This document shows, piece by piece, positions 9,117 through 18,464 of a stretch of DNA of 64,000 nt. The notes beneath the pieces are model-generated. The model saw only the letters and a list, made by a program, of their open reading frames with translations. It was not told where the DNA came from and searched no databases. Both the position numbers and the translations under genes were made by a program. The number at the start of each line of letters is the position of its first letter. The first letter of the stretch is position 1. The DNA comes from an uncultured Rubripirellula sp. (GTDB taxonomy: Bacteria > Planctomycetota > Planctomycetia > Pirellulales > Pirellulaceae): contig CALIBL010000011.1 in NCBI GenBank assembly GCA_938045805.1, positions 124,001 to 188,000 on the forward strand, given 5' to 3'.

Positions 9117-11486
9117 TCAATCGATACATTCTTGATACTTGGACCTCAAATCCTCTGTTAACCCAGGTGCGGTGAGAAGCAGGTAGTCTACTTGTGTTTT
9201 TGCTGCATCGTATTTGCCTGCTTTTTGCAGGGCTTTAACTCCGGATAATTTCGCCTCGTGCCATTTTGGAGATCCTTTGGGTAGGCCGGTCGATACCATC
9301 TTCCACAAATCTGCGGACCTCAGCAAAAGCTCCTCGTCTTCACTCGCTCCAAGTAATTCGGCTGCTTGAACCGGACGCTTAATATCGTCTGGGACGACTT
9401 GTATCCAATCCTCAAGTAGCTTCAAAGTCTGTTTATATTGCTTAGTCCAAACCAAACATTTCGCTCTTTCAAGTGGATTTAAAACCAAAGAATCCCACGA
9501 CAATAAGGCGCTCGCCACCGCCTCTCTAAGTGATGTTCTTTGATCTGCTTCGTGGATTAAGCGCCGAGCCAAATCACCCAACCAAAATCCCATTTTCCAA
9601 TGTTCGGTCGGTTCACTTAAATTTGGATCTGCGGCACCATCAACCAATAGCCGCTTCACCGCTTTCTCGAAGATATCAGTTTGCTGATTTTCGGACTCTC
9701 GAAAATCACTCGCATTCAACAATAATAAACTTAGTTTTCGAAAGCTTTCAGGAATTTCTTCGGGAAAATTCCCCTGCGATAGCAGCCTTTTGAATGCGTT
9801 TGTCTTCGCATCCCAAATGATTGTTGGATCAACGATTAATTCATGCCACGCATTTTCAATACGCTCCACTTCATCAACTTGAGGAGGATCAGAGTAAGAA
9901 CCACTGATCATGATTGCCGCCTCCGCCAAATTTTTTCTGTCCCTCAGCAGCGAGTAAAGCCACATGGAAACTTTCCTTGCTGACTCGGTCTTAGGCCAAG
10001 TTGCAAGATGTTCTTCAAGATAATCCTGCATGACATCGAAATCGCTTACCCCACTTCCGGAAATCAAAATCAATGCTTGAAGATTTGCTTCAGCTGCTTT
10101 TTTACTGCTAGCATGTTTCAATGTGTACTCCCTCAACACCAGACCGGCCCGCAAGTTCTTCTTTAGAGCAGAGAACACGGCTGCTGCTTCAACTGCGTAA
10201 TCAACACCCTCATCAGGTGTGCCGGGAAGACTGGCGGCAACAACCAAAATTTCAGCTCCTTCTTGCAGTTGGCCGTTTCTAATCAATTGCCGCCCACGTG
10301 CTGCGACGAGGCTCGGATTCTGCTCACTTCCTGGCCGCTTTTTTAGATGATTGAGTGACAGTGCGTCGGCTCGCATTCTCGCATAACTTCCACCGCGACC
10401 CTCAACCCATCTCAAACAGTCCGCAATTCTTTCTTGGGTACCGAAAGCAAGAAAGAATTGCAAAAGGGCAAGATCCATTTCTATGGAATCCGCATCGCGA
10501 ACGGCTATGTCGCGAATCATTGCCTCCAGAGAATGCTTGTAATAGGCGACCAACTCGTCTCTCGCGAGCAATTCCTGTCCACGCTCAATTAGCAATCGAA
10601 CGATCAGAGCACGCCACGGTGTGGAATCTTTTTGCGTTTCAGTAACCTTCGATGCTCGCAAAAGAGTATTTGCTGACTCGACCTGCTTCATGCGGATGAG
10701 AGCTTCCACACGCAGACGCAAAACTTCTCCACGTGCAGTACTCCCACTCGGTAGCGTTGCGATGGCTTCCATCCCTAGTTTCTCGGCTCGCGAGGCAGCA
10801 GCAATCATTTCATCACTATCATGATCCATCAGATCCGTCTGGAATAAGGCGATTGAAACAAGATCCACCCTCAGGGTTTGCTGCAAGCGATTCAAGTCCT
10901 CTGGGGAAGCGATCTCGCTGGCACGATTTATCTCATTGCTTCGTGACCTCCTCGCGTTAACGACCTCAATGAGACTAACAATGGATTCACTGAGTTGAAC
11001 GGATTCGCGAACAGCGACATCATTAAGTTCTTGATTTAACGGCGATGCTAAAGAACGCGTGATCTGATAAAGCAGTTTTTCCTTCTCCGCCCCAAGAATT
11101 TGCGCACGAAGGAACAAATCAAAAGGATGCTGCGGGTAAGCGTCCAGAATTTGAATCACCGGTTGGATAACCTGACCCAAAGATCTGTCGTCGAAGATCT
11201 TCCTTTGACATTGCTGTGAGACGAGGACTCGTGAATGCTCAACTGCCCATCTTGCCGCGTTTAACGATGTAGTTGGTGCCTCTTTAACTTTCGACTGGCA
11301 TATTTCAATCGCTTCCTGGTAGCGGTGTTTCTTGGTGAGTTGTCGAACGGTATCAAGCTCGAAATCGTTGACAGATCGAAGTACTTTCCAGGTTTCAGAA
11401 ATCGGTTCCTGTGCCGACACGTTGGACGCGCAGCAAAGCACGGCTAGGCCGATTCGGAGCATCACACACTTGAAAAATCGGCTCAT
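9117..11486 (-). CDS. Secreted TPR-like repeat protein in ExbD cluster
   Basis: This 789-residue protein begins with a clear signal peptide (hydrophobic IGLAVLCCASNVSAQ, cut near residue 25). The rest is almost entirely helical and rich in Ala, Leu, Glu and Arg with degenerate TPR-like helix pairs, for example RYQEAIEICQSKV near 55, LVVAASLPGTPDEGVDYAVEAA in the middle and KQYKQTLKLLEDWIQ near the end. No enzymatic motif is visible. It starts three bases after the stop of the downstream-acting ExbD gene (11490-11933), so all three form one operon. A periplasmic scaffold working with an ExbD-driven envelope machine is the natural inference. I do not recognise a named family. Confidence 0.75.
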   Translation of the reverse strand: MSRFFKCVMLRIGLAVLCCASNVSAQEPISETWKVLRSVNDFELDTVRQLTKKHRYQEAIEICQSKVKEAPTTSLNAARWAVEHSRVLVSQQCQRKIFDDRSLGQVIQPVIQILDAYPQHPFDLFLRAQILGAEKEKLLYQITRSLASPLNQELNDVAVRESVQLSESIVSLIEVVNARRSRSNEINRASEIASPEDLNRLQQTLRVDLVSIALFQTDLMDHDSDEMIAAASRAEKLGMEAIATLPSGSTARGEVLRLRVEALIRMKQVESANTLLRASKVTETQKDSTPWRALIVRLLIERGQELLARDELVAYYKHSLEAMIRDIAVRDADSIEMDLALLQFFLAFGTQERIADCLRWVEGRGGSYARMRADALSLNHLKKRPGSEQNPSLVAARGRQLIRNGQLQEGAEILVVAASLPGTPDEGVDYAVEAAAVFSALKKNLRAGLVLREYTLKHASSKKAAEANLQALILISGSGVSDFDVMQDYLEEHLATWPKTESARKVSMWLYSLLRDRKNLAEAAIMISGSYSDPPQVDEVERIENAWHELIVDPTIIWDAKTNAFKRLLSQGNFPEEIPESFRKLSLLLLNASDFRESENQQTDIFEKAVKRLLVDGAADPNLSEPTEHWKMGFWLGDLARRLIHEADQRTSLREAVASALLSWDSLVLNPLERAKCLVWTKQYKQTLKLLEDWIQVVPDDIKRPVQAAELLGASEDEELLLRSADLWKMVSTGLPKGSPKWHEAKLSGVKALQKAGKYDAAKTQVDYLLLTAPGLTEDLRSKYQECID

Positions 11487-11489
11487 TGA

Positions 11490-11933
11490 TTAATCCGACT
11501 TTGCAGCAAAAAGAACACGGTCCGTACCTTCTTTACGTGCCAGGTCGTAAACGAGAACAGCTTGGTTCATGGTTACCGTGTCGCTTGGAGAAATAATTAC
11601 CGGTGGCTGTATTCCTAGACTTAGCACCGCCCGTAACCTTTGCGAAAGCGATAAAAGATCAGGCAACAGCTCATCATTCATATGAACGATGAGTTGCCCT
11701 TCTACTTCATCAAGGCTAATGATTACCTCATCAAAATCTTCAATCTGTGTCGTGTCCACCAGTGTTTCTGCACCCCCAGCAGGTGGTTGCGCGAGCGAAC
11801 TTGGAAGGTCAAACTCGGGTAAGTCAAAACTACTCGTCCAGACAAAAAAAACAAGCAACAGAAAGACCACGTCAATCATCGGGGTCATTTTCAAATCAAT
11901 GGTTCGGTCTGTATTCTCGGAAGGAAGCTTCAC
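11490..11933 (-). CDS. ExbD/TolR family protein (second of pair)
   Basis: ExbD/TolR proteins have one N-terminal membrane helix and a periplasmic domain, and together with an ExbB/TolQ/MotA-like channel they use the proton gradient to drive envelope processes. This 147-residue protein has the family signature LKMTPMIDVVFLLLVFFV at residues 14-31, including the conserved Asp in the membrane helix (MIDVVF). The segment after the helix is longer and richer in Pro, Gly and acidic residues than in its neighbour. Its start overlaps the stop of the upstream ExbD gene by four bases (ATGA). No ExbB homologue is encoded here. Confidence 0.9.
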   Translation of the reverse strand: MKLPSENTDRTIDLKMTPMIDVVFLLLVFFVWTSSFDLPEFDLPSSLAQPPAGGAETLVDTTQIEDFDEVIISLDEVEGQLIVHMNDELLPDLLSLSQRLRAVLSLGIQPPVIISPSDTVTMNQAVLVYDLARKEGTDRVLFAAKSD

Positions 11934-12349
11934 GGACTGTCTCCTTCCTGAACGGCAATCGCGGCGTCAGCAATTCCTAATTTTGCAGCCTCACGTAGGA
12001 TCGGCTCCACAAATCGATACTGAACATCTCCGTCTGTGCGAATACGAACCGCGGCTTTTGAACCCTGCTCCGACTGATAATCGACAAGTATTTGTTGAAG
12101 CTTGCTCATCGCAATGATCTTGCCTGCTACACGAATCTGGCGATCACGGTCGATACTCACTGTGAGAAGTTGTTTCTCTGGATCCAAGGGTGCAAAACTC
12201 ACCGCCGAAGGCAAATCGATGGGGAAGCGATACTCTTGTCTAGCAAGATGACTAGATACAAGGAAAAAGATAATCAGCAAAAACACAACATCGATCATTG
12301 GTGTCATGTTGGCACCAGCTGTGAGTCGGTTTTGTGAGGGTATACGCAT
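11930..12349 (-). CDS. ExbD/TolR family protein (first of pair)
   Basis: This 139-residue protein carries NMTPMIDVVFLLIIFFLVSS at residues 14-33, the ExbD/TolR transmembrane helix with its conserved aspartate, and a periplasmic domain ending in AKLGIADAAIAV, typical of the ExbD fold. It is the first gene of a reverse-strand operon with a second ExbD and a secreted TPR-like protein. In many planctomycetes such genes follow an ExbB gene. Here the upstream neighbour is on the opposite strand and encodes a methyltransferase, so the channel subunit must come from elsewhere. Confidence 0.92.
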   Translation of the reverse strand: MRIPSQNRLTAGANMTPMIDVVFLLIIFFLVSSHLARQEYRFPIDLPSAVSFAPLDPEKQLLTVSIDRDRQIRVAGKIIAMSKLQQILVDYQSEQGSKAAVRIRTDGDVQYRFVEPILREAAKLGIADAAIAVQEGDSP

Positions 12350-12468
12350 CCGAATATCTTAACGAAACAAGAAGCAAATCAAATTCCAAGTTTTCTTTTA
12401 CTCACAATATCGCTATACAAACAGTGGTTATCAAATTTCCCAGATCATCAAACAAAGAGTGTTCCCTC

Positions 12469-13047
12469 TTGGGCGAAAAACTTAGGTTTCTGAAAACCTT
12501 CCTGCGACAACCAACCCATATCGGTGCGATTGCCCCCAGTAGCCCTGATTTGGTCCGAACAATGATTGATTCCTTTGATTGGACTGATATTCATGCGGCA
12601 ATTGAGTACGGGCCGGGTACTGGTGTGTTTACCGAAGCTATCTTGAAAAAGATTAATCCCAACGCAAAATTCTTTGCCATCGAACAGTCCGAAGAGATGG
12701 TAGAAGCGACTCGTAAACGATGCCCAGAGGCGAAAGTCATCCAAAACAGTGTCACGAATGTTCAAGAAATCTGCGATGAGCAGTCGTTGAAATCTATTGA
12801 CGCAATCATCTCAGGGCTTCCATGGGCTGCTTTCCCTGATCAACTCCAGACCGAAATCATGGACTCGATGCTCAAGGTCTTGCGACCCGGCGGAACTTTC
12901 GCCACCTTTGCCTATTGGCAAGGGCTCGCCCTACCCGCGGGCAAACGCTTCGGGAGACGCTTGAAATCAACCTTTTCGAGCGTTGAGCGTAGTGAAACCG
13001 TCTGGAAAAATCTTCCACCTGCTTTTGTCTATCGTTGCGTATTATAA
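12469..13047 (+). CDS. Class I SAM methyltransferase, phospholipid N-methyltransferase-like
   Basis: The protein contains the SAM-binding motif AIEYGPGTGVFTEAIL with FAIEQSEEM as the acidic strand-2 end and SGLPWAAFP at the motif IV position. The opening EKLRFLKTFLRQPTHIGAIAPSSPDL is typical of PmtA-like enzymes that methylate phosphatidylethanolamine, or of rRNA-dimethylase-related proteins. The ORF is open back to 12334, which would overlap the divergent ExbD gene and add a poorly conserved-looking leader. I place the start at the TTG at 12469, nine bases after AAAGAG, giving about 192 residues. A GTG at 12424 is another option. Substrate assignment is inference. Confidence 0.75.
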   Translation: MGEKLRFLKTFLRQPTHIGAIAPSSPDLVRTMIDSFDWTDIHAAIEYGPGTGVFTEAILKKINPNAKFFAIEQSEEMVEATRKRCPEAKVIQNSVTNVQEICDEQSLKSIDAIISGLPWAAFPDQLQTEIMDSMLKVLRPGGTFATFAYWQGLALPAGKRFGRRLKSTFSSVERSETVWKNLPPAFVYRCVL

Positions 13048-13102
13048 AAGCTCGAAATGGACGAGGTTGTTGGAGCAACTCGATGAACAATTCGATGTCT
13101 GT

Positions 13103-13876
13103 TCAATCAATTTCTTTTGCCGATTGAATCGTCGCGTCTGAAAGTTTTGCGGCCGCATCTTTGTCAAGAACAAAAATGACATTCTCCCTCGTCGTTAAAA
13201 ACGACGCAGGCGAATCGATATCTGGCAGGCCTTCTAACGCGCGAGCAACCGCCTCCGCCTTGTTCCCGCCAGTTGCCATGAGGACAACCCTTCGGGACTC
13301 CAGAATTGTCCCGATTCCCATGGTCACAGCTTCACGCGGCACATCGTCAATCGAGTCAAAAAATCGAGCATTAGCAGCAATCGTACTGTCAGTTAAACCC
13401 ACAACACTGGTTCGCCCTTTGGGATCGCTTCCCGGTTCGTTGAAAGCAATGTGCCCATTTTCTCCAATCCCAAGAAGCTGAAGATCGATTCCACCTGACG
13501 CCTTAATGCTTGACTCATAATCAGCACAAGAATCTTCAATTGGGTTGACAACTCCATCAGGAACAAACGTTTGATTCGTCGGAATATCAATGTGATCAAA
13601 GAGATTGACCTGCATGAAATGTCGGTAACTTTGATGGTGATCTGGCCCCAAACCAACATACTCATCCAAGTTATAAGTCGTACACTGCCTGAAGCTAAGT
13701 TTCTGTGCTTGACAAAGAGCGACTAAGTGCTGATACACACCGACCGGTGTTCCACCTGTTGCTAATCCTAGGACGATCTTTGGATTAGCTTGAAGAGCAG
13801 TTGCAAAATCTGACGCAACATTCTTCGATGCGTTAACTGCATTACTAGCGATACGTATCTCAACTTGGTGACTCAT
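13103..13876 (-). CDS. nagB: Glucosamine-6-phosphate deaminase
   Basis: NagB converts glucosamine-6-phosphate to fructose-6-phosphate and ammonia, feeding amino sugars into glycolysis. The 257-residue length is normal. The family motifs are clear: GLATGGTPVGVY near residue 38, TYNLDEYVGL near 67 with the catalytic Asp, LLGIGENGHIAFNEPG near 134 with the catalytic Glu/His region, and ATGGNKAEAV near 201. It follows the HD phosphohydrolase gene by 16 bases, so the pair is likely co-transcribed, although no shared pathway is evident. Confidence 0.95.
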   Translation of the reverse strand: MSHQVEIRIASNAVNASKNVASDFATALQANPKIVLGLATGGTPVGVYQHLVALCQAQKLSFRQCTTYNLDEYVGLGPDHHQSYRHFMQVNLFDHIDIPTNQTFVPDGVVNPIEDSCADYESSIKASGGIDLQLLGIGENGHIAFNEPGSDPKGRTSVVGLTDSTIAANARFFDSIDDVPREAVTMGIGTILESRRVVLMATGGNKAEAVARALEGLPDIDSPASFLTTRENVIFVLDKDAAAKLSDATIQSAKEID

Positions 13877-13892
13877 GATTCTCCATCTATCT

Positions 13893-15242
13893 CTATTCCA
13901 CCGTCTGGCAGGCTTCCAAAATCTCGCTAGCCCAGTGCTGCTTTGTAAACTTTGTATTGATTTGCGTTAACAAGTCCGGCCGAACAAATAGACGAACTCG
14001 CTTGACATAATTATCAAATTGATGATCTGCCAGTGCAGCGGCCACGGGTGAAACCTCGCGAAGAGATCTCACCTGACCGTCGCGATGCACCACATCAAGA
14101 TTGATGTCGACCTCCAATTTCGCGGGTGGAGCATCAATCAAAAGATCCGCCGCGTGGATTGCGATGCCGGTCGACTTCGCGACTCTTTCTGCTAATTTCT
14201 CGCTAGTTGCGACGAGCCACCAATAAGGCTTGCGAGCAATCGCTCCGTGTATTTCTGCACCTTCAACAACATTGAACTCTACCGCACGTTTGTAAAGTCG
14301 TCGTCTAGCCCCAAAGAGTCCCTCCACCAATGGTTCAGCAACACTACCCTCTGAAGCTCTTCTTAGTTTGGCAATCCAGGCGGGATCGTCTAGCCGCAGC
14401 GAAGAATCTAAGTCCATACGATTCTGCAACAAAAAGACCGAGCGTTGAAGCATCGCTGTCGCGGCGCGCACCGCATGATGCCAATACACCTCACTGAACA
14501 TCACATACCTTGCGAAAACCATCATTTCGGCGGCAGTTTTTCCTTTCTCGCCAATCGCTAAGCCGCCGGTATCAGGATGAATACATAGGGTAGAGATGAG
14601 ACGGGTCTTATCAAAGTTTTGACCATACGGCACACCTGCATGAAGGCTATCTCGATAAAGGTAATCTAACTTATCGATATCGACGGGACCGCTTATGCAG
14701 CTCCGTAAAAAGTGATAACCGCGGTGGTCTAAATCTTCAGGCTTGTCGCTACCTGTCAGTAACGCCACGACATCCTCTACACAGCACTCCCAATCACTAT
14801 TTAAACAGCCTGCGAGATCACTATTGGACAACCAGGATTGTGCACGAAGCTCATGTGATTGAATGCCTTCTAGTCCCATATCTTCGATGGGGTGACAAAA
14901 GGGCCAATGACCTAAATCATGCACGAGAGCGGCGATAACAAAGGCTTCTTGCAAGCGGTGATTCGTCATTTGCTGGAAAGCCGAATCACCCTCAAATCGT
15001 GCCAAGAACTGCAACGCGTTATGAAAAACACCAATGGAATGCTCCCACCTGCTGTGGTTTGCCCCCGGATAGACAAGCGACACCATTCCGAGTTGGCTAA
15101 TAGAAGCTAAGCGTCGAATGGGTTCAGTGTCGAGTAACCGGCGAACGCGACCGCTAAGTGGAACATCTTGCGATGGGGGAATCCTGACAAGCGACTGCGT
15201 CTGATGCAGTGATTGAACTTCTGGAAGCATGTTTATCAGCAA
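13893..15242 (-). CDS. HD-domain phosphohydrolase (SAMHD1/dNTPase-like)
   Basis: This 449-residue protein belongs to the HD superfamily related to deoxynucleoside triphosphate triphosphohydrolases. NHSRWEHSIGVF near residue 62 supplies the first histidine, HDLGHWPFCHP near 107 the HD pair, and DIDKLDYLYRDS near 180 the last aspartate of the metal site. Members of this class hydrolyse dNTPs or other phosphorylated ligands. The C-terminal third is less conserved and substrate is unknown. It is upstream of nagB in the same direction. An internal ATG at codon 5 is an alternative start. Confidence 0.85.
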   Translation of the reverse strand: MLINMLPEVQSLHQTQSLVRIPPSQDVPLSGRVRRLLDTEPIRRLASISQLGMVSLVYPGANHSRWEHSIGVFHNALQFLARFEGDSAFQQMTNHRLQEAFVIAALVHDLGHWPFCHPIEDMGLEGIQSHELRAQSWLSNSDLAGCLNSDWECCVEDVVALLTGSDKPEDLDHRGYHFLRSCISGPVDIDKLDYLYRDSLHAGVPYGQNFDKTRLISTLCIHPDTGGLAIGEKGKTAAEMMVFARYVMFSEVYWHHAVRAATAMLQRSVFLLQNRMDLDSSLRLDDPAWIAKLRRASEGSVAEPLVEGLFGARRRLYKRAVEFNVVEGAEIHGAIARKPYWWLVATSEKLAERVAKSTGIAIHAADLLIDAPPAKLEVDINLDVVHRDGQVRSLREVSPVAAALADHQFDNYVKRVRLFVRPDLLTQINTKFTKQHWASEILEACQTVE

Positions 15243-15285
15243 TGGGAAATCAGGAGGTGTGATCCATACAAGCGAAGAAAGAGGG

Positions 15286-15981
15286 CTATCCCGCAGTTGC
15301 CAATGTTACTCCACTCAATACAGCGAGAACCATTGAAACAATTAAGTACAGACCGGCATGGGCTAAGCCTTCTGAAAACTCCAATTCAAAAATGATCATC
15401 GAAGCTGTCGCTCCGATTGCCACCATCACACTGAAGACAACACCAAAAACGAGATATGACATTTCATTGGCGGAATCAAGCTCAAGGACATACGACGGTA
15501 TGAAGGCATAAATCAACCAAAGGGCCGCAAGGATTATTGATAAAGCCAAAACTCGATTTCGAAGATCAGACCCAACGTAGGGTGCTAACTCAGAGTCCCT
15601 AACAAATCCATAACCGGCCCAAAGCAAAGGCGGAGCAACGAGCAGCGATCCTGCTACTAATAACCAAATTGGAGGCCCTGGTTCTGGAAAAATCGCTCGA
15701 CAGGTTATCGCAGCTCCGATCGCCAAAACAACGGAAGCGCCGGTGAAAATCAGTCCACGCTTGGTAACATCTGTTTCCTCGCGCTTGAGCGGTTTTAAGA
15801 CACTCTGACCAGAACGATCCTTAGGTGCACCATCATCCGGTGCATGGATAACAACTTCCTCAGATGCCTCAGGCACCTTGATCTGATTCTTACAATTTGG
15901 ACAGGGCCCAGTCTTTCCTGCGAACTTTTCGCTGACTTGAAACCGTTTAAAACACTTGGGACAAGTAACTTGAATGGGCAT
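15286..15981 (-). CDS. Zinc-ribbon membrane protein of unknown function
   Basis: This 231-residue protein starts with a zinc ribbon: cysteines at 7, 10, 27 and 30 in TCPKCFKRF and GPCPNCKN. This is a planctomycete hallmark seen at the N-terminus of many membrane proteins. A charged linker (about 40-75) leads into about five hydrophobic helices (GLIFTGASVVLAIGAAI, IWLLVAGSLLVAPPLLWAGY, ALSIILAALWLIYAF, YLVFGVVFSVMVAIGA, LYLIVSMVLAVLSGV). It should sit in the cytoplasmic membrane with the ribbon inside. No catalytic motif is visible and the role is unknown. Confidence 0.8.
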   Translation of the reverse strand: MPIQVTCPKCFKRFQVSEKFAGKTGPCPNCKNQIKVPEASEEVVIHAPDDGAPKDRSGQSVLKPLKREETDVTKRGLIFTGASVVLAIGAAITCRAIFPEPGPPIWLLVAGSLLVAPPLLWAGYGFVRDSELAPYVGSDLRNRVLALSIILAALWLIYAFIPSYVLELDSANEMSYLVFGVVFSVMVAIGATASMIIFELEFSEGLAHAGLYLIVSMVLAVLSGVTLATAG

Positions 15982-16131
15982 AATTCAAAAGTCGCGGAGG
16001 TAATTCAAGGAAGATGTATGAAGAAGCAAAACGTATCCTGTCCTACTCTATCTCTCACGCAGAGAATATTCTCAGTATCAAAACCATTACTTCTCGCGAA
16101 ATGCGTCAGCTGACCACAACGAGTCGACACC

Positions 16132-16668
16132 GTGAACCACGACACACTTCCAACACATCATAGCGGTTTTCCAGAAATTCAGGGCGGGGGAACACCCTCA
16201 GCCCATGTGGTCCTATTTCAGCCCGAAATCCCACAGAACACGGGAAATATTGGCCGGTCGTGCGTCGCGGTGAATGCAAAACTATGGATCGTTGAACCAG
16301 CGGCATTCGAGATCTCTGATAAACGGGTGCGGCGGGCAGGGCTTGATTATTGGCCGCACCTTCAACTGGAAATCGTGCCAAACTGGGAAACGCTGACCCA
16401 GAAACTCGAATCGCATCGGTTTTTCTTTTTCTCCAAATTTGCCAAACGCACCCTCTGGAATGCATCGTTTGAGAAAGGCGACGTTTTTATCTTTGGTCGA
16501 GAGAGCTCTGGTTTACCAACATCCATTCTTGATCCCGACGATCCTCGGTCTCTCCGACTACCAACAACACCTCACGTACGCAGCTTAAACTTAGCCACGA
16601 CGGTGGGAATCACACTTTACGAGCAACAGCGTCAACTCTTCGGCGCTGCCGGTATTCCGGAAATGTAA
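16132..16668 (+). CDS. trmL: tRNA (cytidine/uridine-34-2'-O)-methyltransferase
   Basis: TrmL methylates the ribose of the wobble nucleotide in tRNA-Leu isoacceptors, using SAM. This 178-residue protein is a single SPOUT (trefoil-knot) domain with the motifs VLFQPEIPQNTGNIGRSC near residue 23, FIFGRESSGLP near 118 and SLNLATTVGITLYEQQRQL near 145. The length is slightly greater than the roughly 155 of E. coli because of about 20 extra N-terminal residues. A later start near the Val-Leu-Phe strand is not excluded. It lies in a group of RNA-modification genes, although each may have its own promoter. Confidence 0.93.
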   Translation: MNHDTLPTHHSGFPEIQGGGTPSAHVVLFQPEIPQNTGNIGRSCVAVNAKLWIVEPAAFEISDKRVRRAGLDYWPHLQLEIVPNWETLTQKLESHRFFFFSKFAKRTLWNASFEKGDVFIFGRESSGLPTSILDPDDPRSLRLPTTPHVRSLNLATTVGITLYEQQRQLFGAAGIPEM

Positions 16669-16797
16669 AATACACATCTCACTTTCGCTCGAATCGATAC
16701 TAATTGATTGTTTGCTGAACGATGTATCCAGCGTCAGTATCTTTATGTTTAATCCAGCAGTGGAATCCAAGTATTACCTTTTTGATAGAGAACTGGC

Positions 16798-17085
16798 ATG
16801 CGACCTAAAATAACCCAGTTCAGCATCGGCTCGATGATGCTTTTAATGCTTGTATGCTCCGTCATATCAGCAGGTTTTTTTTACGCATCACGTGTTAATG
16901 CCATTCAGCAAGAAATGAGTGGTATTACCGGTGGTGCAGTATCTATCGCAACCAATGCCGACGGGCGGATTCCTCACGTCATTTTTATTATGTTTACACT
17001 AACATCTCCCCTCATTCTTGCGGGGACGTTAGCGACTGTGATGTCGCTAATCCGATGGAAGCAGCGAAACAATCACCATGGTTAA
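16798..17085 (+). CDS. Small two-helix membrane protein, unknown
   Basis: This 95-residue protein has two hydrophobic helices: SIGSMMLLMLVCSVISAGFFYA near residues 9-30 and VIFIMFTLTSPLILAGTLATVM near 61-82. The MRPKITQFSIGSMML opening is reminiscent of planctomycete small membrane proteins that begin with an FSIRxLL motif. Its last eight bases overlap the start of the RsmB/F-type methyltransferase gene, suggesting co-translation. No function can be assigned. Confidence 0.7.
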   Translation: MRPKITQFSIGSMMLLMLVCSVISAGFFYASRVNAIQQEMSGITGGAVSIATNADGRIPHVIFIMFTLTSPLILAGTLATVMSLIRWKQRNNHHG

Positions 17086-18418
17086 GAAAACGTCGTTTGA
17101 TGTTTGCGCACTTGCGAGCTTACTCGGATCCATTAACGTTCCAGGTTCGCTGAGTGAATTTTCTGAAGGTCTGTGCACCAAACACGGGAATGTCATTCGC
17201 AGACGACATGATTTCGACCCCGATGATATACCGTTTAGGTCAGAACCGATTCCTTGGTACTCGTTAGGTAGCCGCTGCATCGACGCACCTGTTGGACCCA
17301 CTAGGACGCTCGCATACGCTTCAGGTGCTTACTTCGTTCAAGACGCGGGCTCTCTTTTGGCTTTGGCTCTTTCGGAGGCGGACAAACCCACCGAAGAACC
17401 TCTACTGATATGCGATTTATGCGCCGCTCCGGGGGCGAAAGCGTCCGCCCTGCTGGAGTTAGCTCACCGAAATCGAGGATTCCTTCTCGCTAACGAAGTC
17501 ATTGGGTCGAGAATTGCGGCATTGTCTTCAAACCTATCTCGAACTGGATCTGATCGCTTTGCTATCTCGTCGCTTGACGCAAGTGAACTTGCAGAAAAAC
17601 TTGGATCGATCTTCGACCTCGTACTCGTCGATGCCCCTTGCAGTGGTCAAGCAATGTTGTCGCGAGGTAAACAGAGTCTTGCATCATTTTCAATACAGCA
17701 AATTGAACATAGTGCCTTGCGTCAAAACCGAATACTCGATGCAGCGATTCGCCTAGTTAAACCGAGCGGCAAGCTCGTCTACAGCACATGTACATTTGCA
17801 GAAGATGAAAATGAAGCACAAATCAGGCGATTGAAAGACTCCGGTTCCGTGGAAACCATTTCAGACCAAGCACTCTCGCAATACCAAACCGATCACGGAT
17901 GCTACCGCCTGTGGCCCCACGTGCATGAATGTGCAGGGTCTTTTGGTGCGTCCATGATCAAAACCGACAGTGAGCACGTCGGCCGCCACCAATGGAAATA
18001 TTCCAAAAAACGTCATTCCGATGTTCCCTACCATGATTGGTACGTCGAAGATTTTTCCGCAGCGCGACTCCACCAAGTAAATGCATCACTCATTGCATGG
18101 CCGCAGGACTCGCCTCAGTGGGTGGAAGCGATTGCCTGCACTGGGCCAGAGATTGCTTATCGCACCGGCCAGACATGGAAACCTTCTCATGCCGGTGCAC
18201 TGCGGGAGACCGATAACTGCCAGAGACGCAATCAAATCGAAATCGATGCAGAACAAGCAAATAAATATCTACAAGGTGAAACAATTGCAGTCGATCAAAA
18301 AGGCTGGGCAGCGGTCCATTACAAAAAACGTCCTCTAGGCTGGATTAAAGGGACGGGCGGAAAAGGGAAAAATCACTTGCCAATACACGCTCGATTCAAT
18401 GCGAGTCTCATGGTTTAG
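17078..18418 (+). CDS. RsmB/RsmF-family rRNA (cytosine-5) methyltransferase
   Basis: This 446-residue enzyme should transfer a methyl group from SAM to C5 of a cytosine in rRNA. The SAM-binding motif is CDLCAAPGAKASALLEL near residue 112. Motif IV LVDAPCSGQAML near 184 and motif VI YSTCTFAEDENE near 234 carry the two cysteines used in catalysis. The C-terminal part (about 350-446: WKPSHAGALR, KYLQGETI, then KRPLGWIKGTGGKGKNHLP) matches the C-terminal domain of RsmF-type proteins, so RsmF (16S C1407) is more likely than RsmB. The start overlaps the small membrane-protein gene by eight bases. Confidence 0.88.
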   Translation: MVKKTSFDVCALASLLGSINVPGSLSEFSEGLCTKHGNVIRRRHDFDPDDIPFRSEPIPWYSLGSRCIDAPVGPTRTLAYASGAYFVQDAGSLLALALSEADKPTEEPLLICDLCAAPGAKASALLELAHRNRGFLLANEVIGSRIAALSSNLSRTGSDRFAISSLDASELAEKLGSIFDLVLVDAPCSGQAMLSRGKQSLASFSIQQIEHSALRQNRILDAAIRLVKPSGKLVYSTCTFAEDENEAQIRRLKDSGSVETISDQALSQYQTDHGCYRLWPHVHECAGSFGASMIKTDSEHVGRHQWKYSKKRHSDVPYHDWYVEDFSAARLHQVNASLIAWPQDSPQWVEAIACTGPEIAYRTGQTWKPSHAGALRETDNCQRRNQIEIDAEQANKYLQGETIAVDQKGWAAVHYKKRPLGWIKGTGGKGKNHLPIHARFNASLMV

Positions 18419-18464
18419 CGACGGTGCGATTGATTGCGATACGGTTTGAAGGATTAAGGTAATC

